From Deltaproteobacteria bacterium (GTDB taxonomy: Bacteria; Desulfobacterota; Desulfobaccia; Desulfobaccales; 0-14-0-80-60-11): a stretch of 6,317 bases of DNA. A program made the translations under genes and the position numbers. The notes under the pieces were generated by a model. The model made no database searches and was not told where the DNA came from. It saw only the letters and a program-made list of their open reading frames with translations. The stretch is taken from contig JAMCQY010000086.1 in assembly GCA_023381945.1 (NCBI GenBank), positions 1-6,317 on the forward strand. The letters are read 5' to 3'. Positions 1 to 6,000 of this stretch are shown here, piece by piece (positions within the stretch are counted from its first letter, which is position 1; each line of letters begins with the position of its first letter).

Positions 1-2250
1 GCGGGTGGAATCCACATCTTCCACTATGCCGTTCCGCCGCGCCACCATGGTGACTCCGGAATCCCGGGCCACCACGTTCTCCATGCCGGTGCCCACGATG
101 GGGGAGCTGCTGGTTAAGAGCGGCACCGCCTGGCGTTGCATATTGGAGCCCATCAGGGCGCGGTTGGCGTCATCGTGTTCCAGGAAGGGGATGAGCGAAG
201 CCGCCACCGACACCAACTGGTTCGGTGACACGTCCATGTTTTCCACCTGGTTGGGATGGGCAATGATAAACTCGCCCGCCTTCCGCGCTTCGATATTGTC
301 TATCTTAAACCGCCCTTTACCATCCAGGGGGGCGTTGGCCTGGGCAATCACCCGGTCGCCTTCCTCCAGGGCGCTCAAATACCGGACCTCCCGGGTAACC
401 CGGGTCTCTACTTTATTGCCTGAGGCCTTCTTCTCCACTACCCGGTAAGGGGTTTCGATGAACCCCAATTCATTTACCCGGGCGAAGGTGGATAACGACA
501 CAATCAGGCCGATATTGGGACCTTCCGGCGTCTCAATGGGGCAGATGCGGCCGTAGTGGGTGGGGTGCACGTCCCGCACCTCAAACCCGGCTCGTTCCCT
601 GGTTAAGCCTCCCGGTCCCAGGGCGCTTAAGCGCCGTTTATGGGTGATCTCGGAAAGCGGGTTGGTCTGGTCCATGAATTGCGACAACTGGGAAGTGCCG
701 AAAAATTCCTTGATTACCGCCTGCACCGGCTTGGCGTTGATCAAGTCGTGGGGCATCAGGGTGTCCAGGTCCTGGATGGCCATGCGTTCCTTAATGGCCC
801 GCTCCATCCGAACCAGGCCCACCCGGAACTGGTTCTCCAGGAGTTCGCCCACGGCGCGCACCCGCCGGTTGCCCAGGTGGTCGATGTCGTCCACCGGGCC
901 TTCCTTGTCTTTCTGGGTGATCAGTTCTTTCACTGCCAGGAGGATGTCTTCCCGCACCAGGGTGGTCTGGTTCAGGGGCAGGCGCTCCTCCTCCTTGCGC
1001 AGCTTCAAATCGAGTTTCAGCCGGCCCACCGGTGAGAGATCGTAGTATTCGGGGTTGAAAAAGAGGTTCTGGAAGAAAGTGGTCGCCACTTCTTCATTGG
1101 GGCGGTTGCTGGGCCGCAGCCGGCGGTAAATCTCCAGAATGGCGTCTTTGACATTGGCAGTCTTATCGGCATACAGGGTGTTCCGCAGGCAAGGGCTGAC
1201 GTTGACGCCATCAATAAACAGGAGATCAATCTCCTTGATACCCTTTTCCCGCAGCACTGCGATCTTGTCCTCGGCCAGGGCCTCGTTACACTGCACCAGA
1301 ACTTCGCCGCTTTCCGGGTCCAAAATATCGTGCGCCACCACCCGGGCGATCAGATCCCCTGCGGCCCACGGAATCTCGGTCACCCCGGCCTTCTCCAGCT
1401 TGCGCAGCAGCGCCGGAGTCAGCCGTTTCATCTTTTTGACTATGATCTCGCCGCTTTTAGGATCAACGATATCGTTGGTGGTGGTTTTATCCTGCAAAAT
1501 ATCCTGCACCACCGGCCGGATAAAGCCGTCTTCAATCAAAGTGATGTGTTCGGTCTTATAAAAGAAATTGAGCAGTTCTTCAGTCGAGTAGCCCAGGGCC
1601 TTCAGCAGAATGGTAGCCGGGAATTTACGCCGGCGGTCGATCCGGACGTATAAAATGTCTTTGGGATCGAATTCGAAGTCGATCCACGAACCCCGCAGCG
1701 GAATTAAGCGGGCCGAATAGATGATCTTGCCGCTGGAGTGGATCTTGGCCCGGTCATGGTCGATGAACAGGCCCGGCGAGCGGTGCAACTGGCTGACCAC
1801 CACCCGCTCGGTGCCGTTGATAATAAAAGTGCCGTTCTCGGTCATCAGGGGCAGGGTGCCGAAATAGATCTCCTGCTCCTTGATGTCCCTGACCATCTGG
1901 GACTTCACCTCGGTCCCGGTCTCGTAGACCACCAGGCGGACCCGAATCTTCATGGGGACTTCGAAGGTCATGCCCCGCTGCTGGCATTCGTCCACGTCGT
2001 ACTTGGGGTCCCCCAGTCCGTATTCCACGAATTCCAGGGAACAGGCGCCGCTGAAGTCCTTGATGGGAAAAACGCTCTTGAACACGCCGTGCAGGCCGTA
2101 TTCCGAACGCGCCTCCGGCGGCACGTCTTTCTGCAAGAAACGGCGATAGGACTCCTTCTGCATCTCAATGAGATTGCTGATATCCACGATCCGCTCGATC
2201 TTGCCAAAATTCTTTCGGTGTAACTTTAAAGGTGATAAGACGTTGGCCAT
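1..2250 (-). CDS. rpoB: RNA polymerase beta subunit, N-terminal 750 residues (3' part beyond window)
   Basis: This is the beta subunit of the core RNA polymerase, which with beta' forms the catalytic cleft. The frame is open for exactly 750 codons from ATG at 2250 to the window edge, a bit over half of a usual beta of about 1,340 residues, so the C-terminal catalytic part is cut off by the window and not by mutation. Recognisable blocks in order: protrusion start ([19 protein letters not shown]), lobe with [17 protein letters not shown] and a proteobacterial-type lobe insertion, [16 protein letters not shown], and the rifampicin region at residues 518-549 (bases 604-699). There the residues equivalent to E. 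coli Q513, D516, H526 and S531 are all wild type, so rifampicin sensitivity is expected. [17 protein letters not shown] follows at 567-583 (11 more than E. coli numbering), then [13 protein letters not shown]. An SD, AAGGAG (2256-2261), sits 5 nt before the ATG. It lies 189 bp after rplL in the same transcript. Confidence 0.99.
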   Translation of the reverse strand, partial: MANVLSPLKLHRKNFGKIERIVDISNLIEMQKESYRRFLQKDVPPEARSEYGLHGVFKSVFPIKDFSGACSLEFVEYGLGDPKYDVDECQQRGMTFEVPMKIRVRLVVYETGTEVKSQMVRDIKEQEIYFGTLPLMTENGTFIINGTERVVVSQLHRSPGLFIDHDRAKIHSSGKIIYSARLIPLRGSWIDFEFDPKDILYVRIDRRRKFPATILLKALGYSTEELLNFFYKTEHITLIEDGFIRPVVQDILQDKTTTNDIVDPKSGEIIVKKMKRLTPALLRKLEKAGVTEIPWAAGDLIARVVAHDILDPESGEVLVQCNEALAEDKIAVLREKGIKEIDLLFIDGVNVSPCLRNTLYADKTANVKDAILEIYRRLRPSNRPNEEVATTFFQNLFFNPEYYDLSPVGRLKLDLKLRKEEERLPLNQTTLVREDILLAVKELITQKDKEGPVDDIDHLGNRRVRAVGELLENQFRVGLVRMERAIKERMAIQDLDTLMPHDLINAKPVQAVIKEFFGTSQLSQFMDQTNPLSEITHKRRLSALGPGGLTRERAGFEVRDVHPTHYGRICPIETPEGPNIGLIVSLSTFARVNELGFIETPYRVVEKKASGNKVETRVTREVRYLSALEEGDRVIAQANAPLDGKGRFKIDNIEARKAGEFIIAHPNQVENMDVSPNQLVSVAASLIPFLEHDDANRALMGSNMQRQAVPLLTSSSPIVGTGMENVVARDSGVTMVARRNGIVEDVDSTR

Positions 2251-2283
2251 GGATACTCCTTGATAATATGGCCGTTAATCATC

Positions 2284-2367
2284 GGAGAAAAGGCGAAAAG
2301 GGTAAAAGGCGAAAAGTTGGAATCCTCTGATTCCTCTCCTTTCCCTTTCCCCTTTCCACTTTTCTCC
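2284..2367. repeat. Purine-rich octamer array with matching inverted copy (long imperfect hairpin)
   Basis: Four head-to-tail octamers of form GGNNAAAA (GGAGAAAA, GGCGAAAA, GGGTAAAA, GGCGAAAA) occupy 2284-2315. The region 2329-2367 is an imperfect reverse complement of 2284-2324. Outer ends match perfectly over 9 bp (2284-2292 with 2359-2367) and the centre is a perfect 6-bp stem with a 4-base loop (2319-2334, GGAATC-CTCT-GATTCC). The whole is an approximately 84-bp palindrome in the rplL-rpoB spacer, 33 bp before the rpoB start codon. No U-tract follows on the transcribed side, so it is not a standard intrinsic terminator. In E. coli this spacer holds an attenuator and an RNase III site; a similar role here is inference from position and shape only. 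Confidence 0.8.
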
Positions 2368-2384
2368 ATCCCCCCTGTTTCACG

Positions 2385-2417
2385 CCGGAAGCGAATTCGC
2401 TCAGCTCCTGTTTCCGG
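2385..2417. repeat. Nested small palindromes downstream of rplL
   Basis: CCGGAA at 2385-2390 pairs with TTCCGG at 2412-2417. Inside lies a perfect 10-bp palindrome, GCGAATTCGC, at 2391-2400. In addition CCTGTTTC occurs twice in direct orientation (2374-2381 and 2407-2414), 33 bp apart. The transcript could fold here as a short stem shortly after the rplL stop codon. Function is unknown; it could be mRNA 3'-end protection or the remnant of a repeat element. It is short enough that part of the pairing may be chance. Confidence 0.5.
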
Positions 2418-2439
2418 GGGTAAGCAGTATCAAAGGGAC

Positions 2440-2826
2440 CTACTTAATCTCGACGGTAGCCCCCTGGGCCTCCAATTTCTTCTTAATCTCTTCTGCTTCG
2501 GCTTTGGAGACGGCTTCCTTCAGGGTGGTGGGCACGTTTTCCACCGCTTCCTTGGCTTCTTTCAAGCCCAGGTTGGTGACCGCCCGCACTTCCTTGATCA
2601 CCTGAATCTTATTGGCGCCGCAGACAGTCAAGACCACGTCGAATTCCGTCTTTTCTTCGGCCGCCGGGGCTTCCGCGCCTGCCACCGCTCCGGGCATGGC
2701 CGCCATGGCCATGGGGGCCGCCGCGGACACGCCGAATTTCTCTTCCAGCTCCTTGATGAGCGTGGAGAGCTCCAGTACCGTCATATTGGCCAGGTAGTCC
2801 ACTACCTCAGCTTTGGAAATGGCCAT
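2440..2826 (-). CDS. rplL: Ribosomal protein L7/L12
   Basis: This is the multicopy acidic stalk protein of the 50S subunit, which binds as dimers to L10 and recruits and stimulates GTPases such as EF-Tu and EF-G. The 128-residue product has the normal three parts: an N-terminal dimerisation helix region (about 1-33, with [15 protein letters not shown]), an Ala/Met/Pro-rich hinge (about 34-57), and a C-terminal factor-binding domain (about 60-128) with [23 protein letters not shown] in the usual place. A cysteine at residue 69 sits where most relatives have a small residue. It starts at ATG with a strong SD 7 nt upstream and stops at TAG. It is preceded by a 164-bp spacer carrying a hairpin repeat and followed by 189 bp to rpoB. 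The strong SD fits the need for more L12 than L10. Confidence 0.99.
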   Translation of the reverse strand: MAISKAEVVDYLANMTVLELSTLIKELEEKFGVSAAAPMAMAAMPGAVAGAEAPAAEEKTEFDVVLTVCGANKIQVIKEVRAVTNLGLKEAKEAVENVPTTLKEAVSKAEAEEIKKKLEAQGATVEIK

Positions 2827-2833
2827 TGCTCTT

Positions 2834-2840
2834 CCTCCTT
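2834..2840 (-). promoter_or_regulatory. Strong Shine-Dalgarno of rplL
   Basis: The minus strand reads AAGGAGG, a full match to the anti-SD core, 7 nt before the rplL ATG. This is among the best ribosome binding sites in the window and lies far (over 150 bp) from the rplJ stop, so rplL is probably initiated independently and not by coupling to rplJ. That fits the four-to-six-fold excess of L12 over L10 in bacterial ribosomes. Confidence 0.85.
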
Positions 2841-2917
2841 AAACTAAATGCACAAGAGTTTTTATGTTGTTCTCGCCTCGGTTATTCGCCGGTGGCGCTC
2901 ATTGCCATGATTTCTTG

Positions 2918-2983
2918 GGTGGGGCAGGCCTCCGTGCCTGCCTAAGATGCTGTATTCGGGCAGGCAGGGACGCCTGCCCCACC
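2918..2983. repeat. 66-bp hairpin-forming palindromic element between rplJ and rplL
   Basis: The outer arms GGTGGGGCAGGC (2918-2929) and GCCTGCCCCACC (2972-2983) are perfect reverse complements over 12 bp. After a 6-bp stretch with 4 pairs, an inner stem of 7 bp follows (2936-2942 GCCTGCC with 2959-2965 GGCAGGC), leaving a 16-base loop (2943-2958). That is about 23 pairs in a 25-position stem. The transcript reaches the element 7 nt after the rplJ TGA. No run of U follows on either strand, so it is not a Rho-independent terminator. It looks like a dispersed palindromic repeat of the REP/MITE kind. It may also shield the upstream mRNA end. Confidence 0.85.
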
Positions 2984-2990
2984 AATTAGT

Positions 2991-3563
2991 TCATTCCGCC
3001 GGCGCGGCCTCTGCCGCCGCCTCGCCCGAACCTTCGGTTTCCGCCTTCTTATCCCGGTAAGCCACCAGGACATTGAGGAAATTTCGAATCACCCCGGCCA
3101 GCACCGTAACTAATGCGGTGGGCACGTTATTGAGCAGCCCCAACAACTGCGCCAACAGCACCTCCCGGGACGGCAGCTTGCTCAAAGCTTCCAGGTCTTT
3201 GGCGCTCAAAAGCTGGCCGGAGAGCACCGCCGCCTTGATCTCCAACTGCGGCTTTTCCTGGGCGAACTTGGTCATCACCTTGGCCAGCGCCACGGGATCA
3301 GCGTAACCCAGGGTCAGGGCGTTGGGCCCGGTGAATTTGTCAAGCATTGGGGAGATGGGCGACTCATCCGCCGCGGCCCGGCGCAGCAGGGTGTTCTTCA
3401 CCACTTTCAGCTCCGCCTGAGCCTCTTGCAGTTGGCGGCGCAGCTTGGTCATTTCTTCGACTTTTAAGCCCTTAAAGTCGGTGAGGATGCCGATCTGGGA
3501 CCGCGATACCTTCTCCCGGATATCCTGGACGATCTTATCTTTTTCCTTGATTACCTCGCGCAC
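2991..3563 (-). CDS. rplJ: Ribosomal protein L10
   Basis: This is the base of the L7/L12 stalk: the N-terminal domain binds 23S rRNA beside L11, and the C-terminal helix carries the L12 dimers. The product is 190 residues against about 165-180 for most relatives, the excess being an acidic, Ala/Glu-rich tail (about 173-190). Family marks are IGILTDFKGLKVEEMTKLRRQL (about 24-45), LKVVKNTLLRRA (52-63) and FTGPNAL (77-83). The start is GTG at 3561-3563, chosen because AAAGGAGG lies 6 nt before it and the protein begins at the family position. The SD includes the rplA stop codon, so translation is probably coupled to rplA. In E. coli L10-L12 represses its own mRNA through a leader upstream of rplJ; the 12-bp gap leaves no room for that leader outside rplA. 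Confidence 0.98.
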   Translation of the reverse strand: MREVIKEKDKIVQDIREKVSRSQIGILTDFKGLKVEEMTKLRRQLQEAQAELKVVKNTLLRRAAADESPISPMLDKFTGPNALTLGYADPVALAKVMTKFAQEKPQLEIKAAVLSGQLLSAKDLEALSKLPSREVLLAQLLGLLNNVPTALVTVLAGVIRNFLNVLVAYRDKKAETEGSGEAAAEAAPAE

Positions 3564-3569
3564 CCCGGA

Positions 3570-3577
3570 CCTCCTTT
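3570..3577 (-). promoter_or_regulatory. Shine-Dalgarno of rplJ overlapping the rplA stop codon
   Basis: The minus strand reads TAAAGGAGG here: the first bases are the rplA TAA (3576-3578) and the rest is a full SD core. Six nt separate it from the GTG of rplJ and support that non-ATG start. The overlap means ribosomes finishing L1 stand on the L10 binding site, which points to translational coupling. Confidence 0.85.
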
Positions 3578-4286
3578 ACTGCGCTCTCAGAAGATTTTTT
3601 ACGTCGGTGTTGTCCACCGGGATACCGGGGCCCATGGTGGTGGAAAGATGGATGCCCTTCATATAGGTTCCCTTGCTGGTGGCCGGTTTCAGCCGCATCA
3701 GCGCATCCATCAGGGCCGCCAGGTTCTGCAGCAGCTTTTCCGGACCGAAGGAGACTTTGCCCACCGGGGCATGAATAACCCCGGCCCGGTCCACCCGGAA
3801 CTCCACTTTGCCGCCCTTCAGCTCATTGACGGCCTTGCCCACGTCGAACGTCACCGTGCCCACTTTAACATTGGGCATCAGGCCCCGGGGGCCCAGGATT
3901 TTGCCGATCTTGCCCACCGATCCCATCAGGTCCGGCGTGGCCACGGCCTTGTCGAACTCCATCCAGCCGCCCTTGATGCGCTCGATCAGGTCATCGGCGC
4001 CCACGTAATCGGCGCCCGCGTCCAGGGCTTCCTTTTCTTTCTCACCTTTGGCGAAGACCAGCACTCGCACGGTCTTCCCCAGGCCATGCGGCAACACCAC
4101 CGCGCCCCGCACCATCTGGTCGGCGTGGCGGGGGTTGACTCCCAGGACCACGGCGGCCTCTAAGGTTTCGTCAAACTTGCTGGAGGCCGTCTGGACCGCC
4201 AAATCCATCGCTTCCGTAAAAGGGTAGCGGCGATTGCGGTCAACCTTGCCGGCGACCTCCCGATATCTCTTGCCATGTTTGGCCAT
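3576..4286 (-). CDS. rplA: Ribosomal protein L1
   Basis: This protein forms the mobile L1 stalk of the 50S subunit, contacts the exiting tRNA, and in many bacteria represses its own rplK-rplA mRNA. The product is 236 residues, the usual length, and runs from [17 protein letters not shown] to a normal C-terminus with [11 protein letters not shown]. Marks: [19 protein letters not shown] (about 39-57), [15 protein letters not shown] (65-79), [19 protein letters not shown] (128-146) and [21 protein letters not shown] (157-177). The usual GLMPN-P/A-K signature has valine at 140, a small departure. The start is ATG at 4286, with an SD 6 nt upstream and the family N-terminus. An in-frame ATG at 4325 would add 13 residues, but these are encoded largely by a repeat arm and are not family-like. 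Confidence 0.98.
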   Translation of the reverse strand: MAKHGKRYREVAGKVDRNRRYPFTEAMDLAVQTASSKFDETLEAAVVLGVNPRHADQMVRGAVVLPHGLGKTVRVLVFAKGEKEKEALDAGADYVGADDLIERIKGGWMEFDKAVATPDLMGSVGKIGKILGPRGLMPNVKVGTVTFDVGKAVNELKGGKVEFRVDRAGVIHAPVGKVSFGPEKLLQNLAALMDALMRLKPATSKGTYMKGIHLSTTMGPGIPVDNTDVKNLLRAQ

Positions 4287-4292
4287 CGGTAG

Positions 4293-4299
4293 CACCTCT
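4293..4299 (-). promoter_or_regulatory. Shine-Dalgarno of rplA
   Basis: The minus strand reads AGAGGTG, 6 nt before the ATG at 4286. It decides the start against the upstream in-frame ATG at 4325. It begins directly at the edge of the 22-bp inverted repeat arm (4300-4321), so a folded hairpin would stand immediately beside the ribosome binding site. Confidence 0.75.
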
Positions 4300-4372
4300 G
4301 TAGGGGCGACCCGCTGGGTCGCCATTATTTGACTTTATTTTAGATACGGACGACCCAGCGGGTCGCCCCTAC
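4300..4372. repeat. Perfect 22-bp inverted repeat filling the rplK-rplA spacer
   Basis: The arms at 4300-4321 and 4351-4372 are perfect reverse complements over 22 bp. They begin GTAGGGGCGACCC and are GC-rich, while the 29-base loop (4322-4350) is AT-rich. Each arm contains a further near-palindrome (CGACCC-GCT-GGGTCG). The right arm overlaps the rplK end: its terminal base is the third base of the last Glu codon, and its next three bases make the TAG stop. The left arm abuts the rplA SD. TCT stands on both outer sides (4297-4299, 4373-4375), too short to prove a target duplication. The shape is that of a non-coding palindromic mobile repeat (MITE/REP type). No U-tract follows, so it is not a standard terminator. 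Confidence 0.88.
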
Positions 4373-4791
4373 TCTATCTCCACACCCATACTCCGGGCAG
4401 TCCCCGCAATACTACGCATCGCCTGCGTAAGATCGGTGGTGTTCAAATCCGGCATCTTGAGCTTGGCTATCTCTTCCAACTGCGCCTGGCTGATCTTGCC
4501 CACCTTCTCCCGGCCCGTCTCCTTGGCGCCTTTGGCCAACTGCGCCTTCTGCTTGATCAACACCGCCGCGGGCGGCGTCTTGGTCACAAAGGTGAAGGAG
4601 CGGTCGGCGTAGACCGTGATCAGCACCGGGATGATGGTCCCTTCCTGTCCCGCGGTCTTGGCGTTGTAGCTCTTGCAGAACTCCATAATATTGACTCCGT
4701 GCTGCCCCAAAGCCGGGCCGATGGGCGGCGACGGATTGGCTTGGCCAGCCGGAATCTGAAGTTTGATCTGGGCGATTACTTTTTTGGCCAT
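4369..4791 (-). CDS. rplK: Ribosomal protein L11
   Basis: This protein binds the GTPase-associated region of 23S rRNA at the foot of the L10/L12 stalk and takes part in factor action and RelA activation. The product has 140 residues, as expected. The N-terminal domain (about 1-70) shows [20 protein letters not shown] and [10 protein letters not shown]; the prolines of this segment form the thiostrepton contact in relatives. The C-terminal RNA-binding domain (about 75-140) ends with [21 protein letters not shown], the family signature. The start is ATG with AAAGGA (4801-4806) 9 nt upstream. The TAG stop is supplied by the inverted repeat that fills the spacer to rplA; the C-terminus VEIE is still of normal length, so nothing seems lost. 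Genes nusG (74 bp away) and rplA (82 bp) flank it. Confidence 0.99.
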   Translation of the reverse strand: MAKKVIAQIKLQIPAGQANPSPPIGPALGQHGVNIMEFCKSYNAKTAGQEGTIIPVLITVYADRSFTFVTKTPPAAVLIKQKAQLAKGAKETGREKVGKISQAQLEEIAKLKMPDLNTTDLTQAMRSIAGTARSMGVEIE

Positions 4792-4838
4792 AGTTGCGTA
4801 TCCTTTGAAGGGGGGGCACCCGCGGGTTTTCCCTCATA

Positions 4839-4864
4839 GGGCGGACACCTGGGTCCACCCCTAC
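4839..4864. repeat. Short palindromic element between nusG and rplK
   Basis: Read on the minus strand from 4864 it starts GTAGGGGTGGAC and folds on itself: GGGTGGAC pairs with GTCCGCCC around a 6-base CCAGGT loop, with one G-T type mismatch and a bulged G. It shares the GTAGGGG opening with the rplK-rplA repeat, also in the same orientation and also next to a stop codon (one base after the nusG TAA). The spacer further holds CCCT-ATG-AGGG (4831-4841) and ACCCGCGGGT (4818-4827). It may be a dispersed repeat. This is also where an L1 translational operator would lie, since L1 represses rplK in E. coli, but I cannot confirm an L1-binding fold. Confidence 0.55.
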
Positions 4865-4865
4865 A

Positions 4866-5396
4866 TTAAATCTTTTCTAGTTGCGTAAACTCCAACTCCA
4901 CCGGCGTGGGTCGCCCGAAGACGCTGATCATCACCCGCACCCGGCCCCGGTCCGGCCGCACTTCATCCACCACTCCGGCAAAATTGGCAAAGGGGCCGTC
5001 GGTAACCTGCACCTTGTCCCCCTGCTCAAACTTGATCTTGGGCTTGGGCCGGAGCACTCCTTCCTGCATCTGGGCGATGATCTTGGCCGCGTCCTCTTCG
5101 GGAATGGCCACCGGTTCGTCCTTGCTGCCGATGAAGCCGGTGACTTTAGGAGTATCCTTCACCAGGTGCCAGGTCTCATCGGTCAGTTCCATGTGCACCA
5201 GGATATAGCCCGGGTAAAATTTGCGAGATGAAAGTTTGCGCTCGCCCTTGACCATCTCCTCCACCGTCTCCGTGGGCACCAGGACTTCGGGAACCAATTC
5301 CTCCATATTCCGAGCCTTGGCCCGCTCCAGGATGGCGTTCCTCACCTTCTGCTCAAAGCCGGAATATGTATGGATGATGTACCACTTCAGGGCCAC
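4866..5396 (-). CDS. nusG: Transcription elongation/antitermination factor NusG
   Basis: NusG binds the clamp of RNA polymerase, modulates pausing, and through its KOW domain contacts Rho or ribosomal protein S10, linking transcription to translation. The product has 176 residues (E. coli 181). The NGN domain (about 1-112) contains KWYIIHTYSGFEQKVRN (4-20), SRKFYPGYILVHM (57-69) and VTGFIG (85-90). The KOW domain (about 122-176) contains FEQGDKVQVTDGPFANFAG (123-141) and VFGRPTPVELEF (159-170), with the Phe at 160 where E. coli has its S10/Rho-contacting Phe165. The start is GTG at 5394-5396, supported by the SD 7 nt before it and by the family N-terminus; no better ATG is nearby. It follows secE by 17 bp, the almost universal secE-nusG pairing, and is probably cotranscribed. 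Confidence 0.99.
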   Translation of the reverse strand: MALKWYIIHTYSGFEQKVRNAILERAKARNMEELVPEVLVPTETVEEMVKGERKLSSRKFYPGYILVHMELTDETWHLVKDTPKVTGFIGSKDEPVAIPEEDAAKIIAQMQEGVLRPKPKIKFEQGDKVQVTDGPFANFAGVVDEVRPDRGRVRVMISVFGRPTPVELEFTQLEKI

Positions 5397-5403
5397 GGCC
5401 GCG

Positions 5404-5410
5404 TCCTTTT
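5404..5410 (-). promoter_or_regulatory. Shine-Dalgarno of nusG
   Basis: The minus strand reads AAAAGGA, 7 nt before the GTG start codon of nusG, inside the 17-bp gap after the secE stop. It supports the non-ATG start. Confidence 0.65.
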
Positions 5411-5413
5411 GCC

Positions 5414-5728
5414 TCAGTCGATTAGGAGGCGCACAATATGGGACAACAAGTAATCCACCATCCCCAGATAGGCGGCGCTGAGAATCACCAAAATCAGCAC
5501 CACCCCGGTTGTCCCCAGGGTTTCTTTGCGGTTGGGCCAGATGACCTTCTTCAGTTCACTGACCACTTCCGAAATGAATTGCGTAACAGTATGGGCGTAG
5601 CTTTTAACCGGTGGAATCTTTTTAAACCACGAAACCTTGGCCTTGCCTGGCTTTAATTTGACCACTTGACTCCGGGCGCCGCCGCTGCCGGCCTCGGTTT
5701 CTTTGAGCTTCGTTTTGGTTTTCTTCAT
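5414..5728 (-). CDS. secE: Protein translocase subunit SecE
   Basis: This is the small membrane subunit that clamps SecY in the SecYEG translocon. The product has 104 residues and is of the single-span type, unlike the three-span E. coli protein. It has a Lys-rich, Gly/Ser-containing cytoplasmic N-tail (about 1-40), an amphipathic helix (about 44-62) running into the family signature ELKKVIWPNRKET (58-70), and one hydrophobic span (about 73-95, GVVLILVILSAAYLG), ending LLID. The start is ATG at 5728, with only a weak GAGTG-like SD about 8 nt upstream. I kept it because a downstream start would remove the basic tail and no other start codon is better placed. It ends with TGA 17 bp before nusG. 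Its upstream neighbour is tRNA-Trp across a 178-bp spacer. Confidence 0.97.
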   Translation of the reverse strand: MKKTKTKLKETEAGSGGARSQVVKLKPGKAKVSWFKKIPPVKSYAHTVTQFISEVVSELKKVIWPNRKETLGTTGVVLILVILSAAYLGMVDYLLSHIVRLLID

Positions 5729-5906
5729 GCCGATTTCACTCTATGAGCTTCCGGGAGGCGTTCCACCCGCGTGTTAAGCTAGTCGCCGCCAGACAAAGAT
5801 CGTTAATGGCCTAAGGTCCCTCGGTCAGGAGAAATCAAGGAGAGAATCTGGTAACCCGGATAGATAGTCTGCGACCTCTTCGTCCCGATATCCTCACCCC
5901 TTTAAC
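5729..5906 (-). other. Spacer between tRNA-Trp and secE (secE leader)
   Basis: This 178-bp stretch has no reading frame of note. After RNase P/3' processing of the tRNA it would become the 5' leader of the secE message. I looked for a promoter on the minus strand: hexamers such as TTGATT (around 5836) and TTTGTC (around 5795) have no acceptable -10 box at 16-18 bp, so I do not call one. There is no stem followed by a U-run, so no intrinsic terminator separates tRNA-Trp from secE. A weak GGATA/TATCC pairing is visible near 5861-5896. Confidence 0.5.
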
Positions 5907-5983
5907 TGGCAGGCCAGGAGGGATTCGAACCCCCAACATCCGGTTTTGGAGACCGGCGCTCTAACCGTTCGAGCTACTGGCCT
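5907..5983 (-). tRNA. trnW: tRNA-Trp (anticodon CCA), 3' CCA encoded
   Basis: On the minus strand the 7-bp acceptor stem AGGCCAG (5977-5983) pairs with CTGGCCT (5911-5917). The D arm is GCTC/GAGC. The anticodon stem CCGGT/ACCGG holds the loop CTCCAAA with anticodon CCA, which reads UGG. The T arm has GGGGG TTCGAAT CCCTC with one G-U pair. The discriminator is G (5910), as is normal for bacterial tRNA-Trp, and the terminal CCA is encoded at 5907-5909. It starts 17 bp after the rpmG stop and stands 178 bp before secE, in the same orientation, so it is almost certainly cut from a common transcript by RNase P and a 3' nuclease. tRNA-Trp in this slot is known from many bacteria. Confidence 0.98.
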
Positions 5984-6000
5984 GTCTTGTCCCACTTTGC

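Noticed and set aside
604..699. Rifampicin-resistance changes in rpoB
   Set aside because: Main resistance positions are wild type; the differences from E. coli (N518 to Thr, I530 to Leu, S508 to Thr equivalents) are ordinary lineage variation.
560..1045. Plus-strand open frames of 130-160 codons opposite rpoB (also 5-448, 1139-1561, 1738-2223)
   Set aside because: They lie antisense to a clearly coding RpoB frame, have compositions typical of reversed codons, no SD and no recognisable domain.
2226..2282. 18-codon minus-strand frame starting at 2282 and overlapping the rpoB start out of frame
   Set aside because: A leader-peptide role was considered, but there is no SD before it and the ATG follows directly on the hairpin arm.
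2284..2315. Octamer array as a CRISPR-like array
   Set aside because: Units are 8 bp, directly adjacent and without spacers; no cas genes are present.
2882..2908. Eight-codon minus-strand mini-frame (MAMSATGE) in the rplJ-rplL spacer
   Set aside because: No SD before its ATG and too short to tell from chance.
3648..4163. 171-codon plus-strand frame opposite rplA
   Set aside because: Antisense shadow of L1; His/Gln-rich composition is what reversed L1 codons give.
4300..4372. Reading the inverted repeat as a Rho-independent terminator
   Set aside because: No U-run follows the stem on either strand, and termination here would cut rplA, rplJ, rplL and rpoB off from upstream transcription.
4412..4858. 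148-codon minus-strand frame overlapping rplK and its leader
   Set aside because: It is a shifted frame of the well-conserved L11 gene and its translation has no family likeness.
5780..5860. Possible sigma-70 promoter for secE
   Set aside because: Candidate -35 hexamers lack a convincing -10 box at normal spacing.
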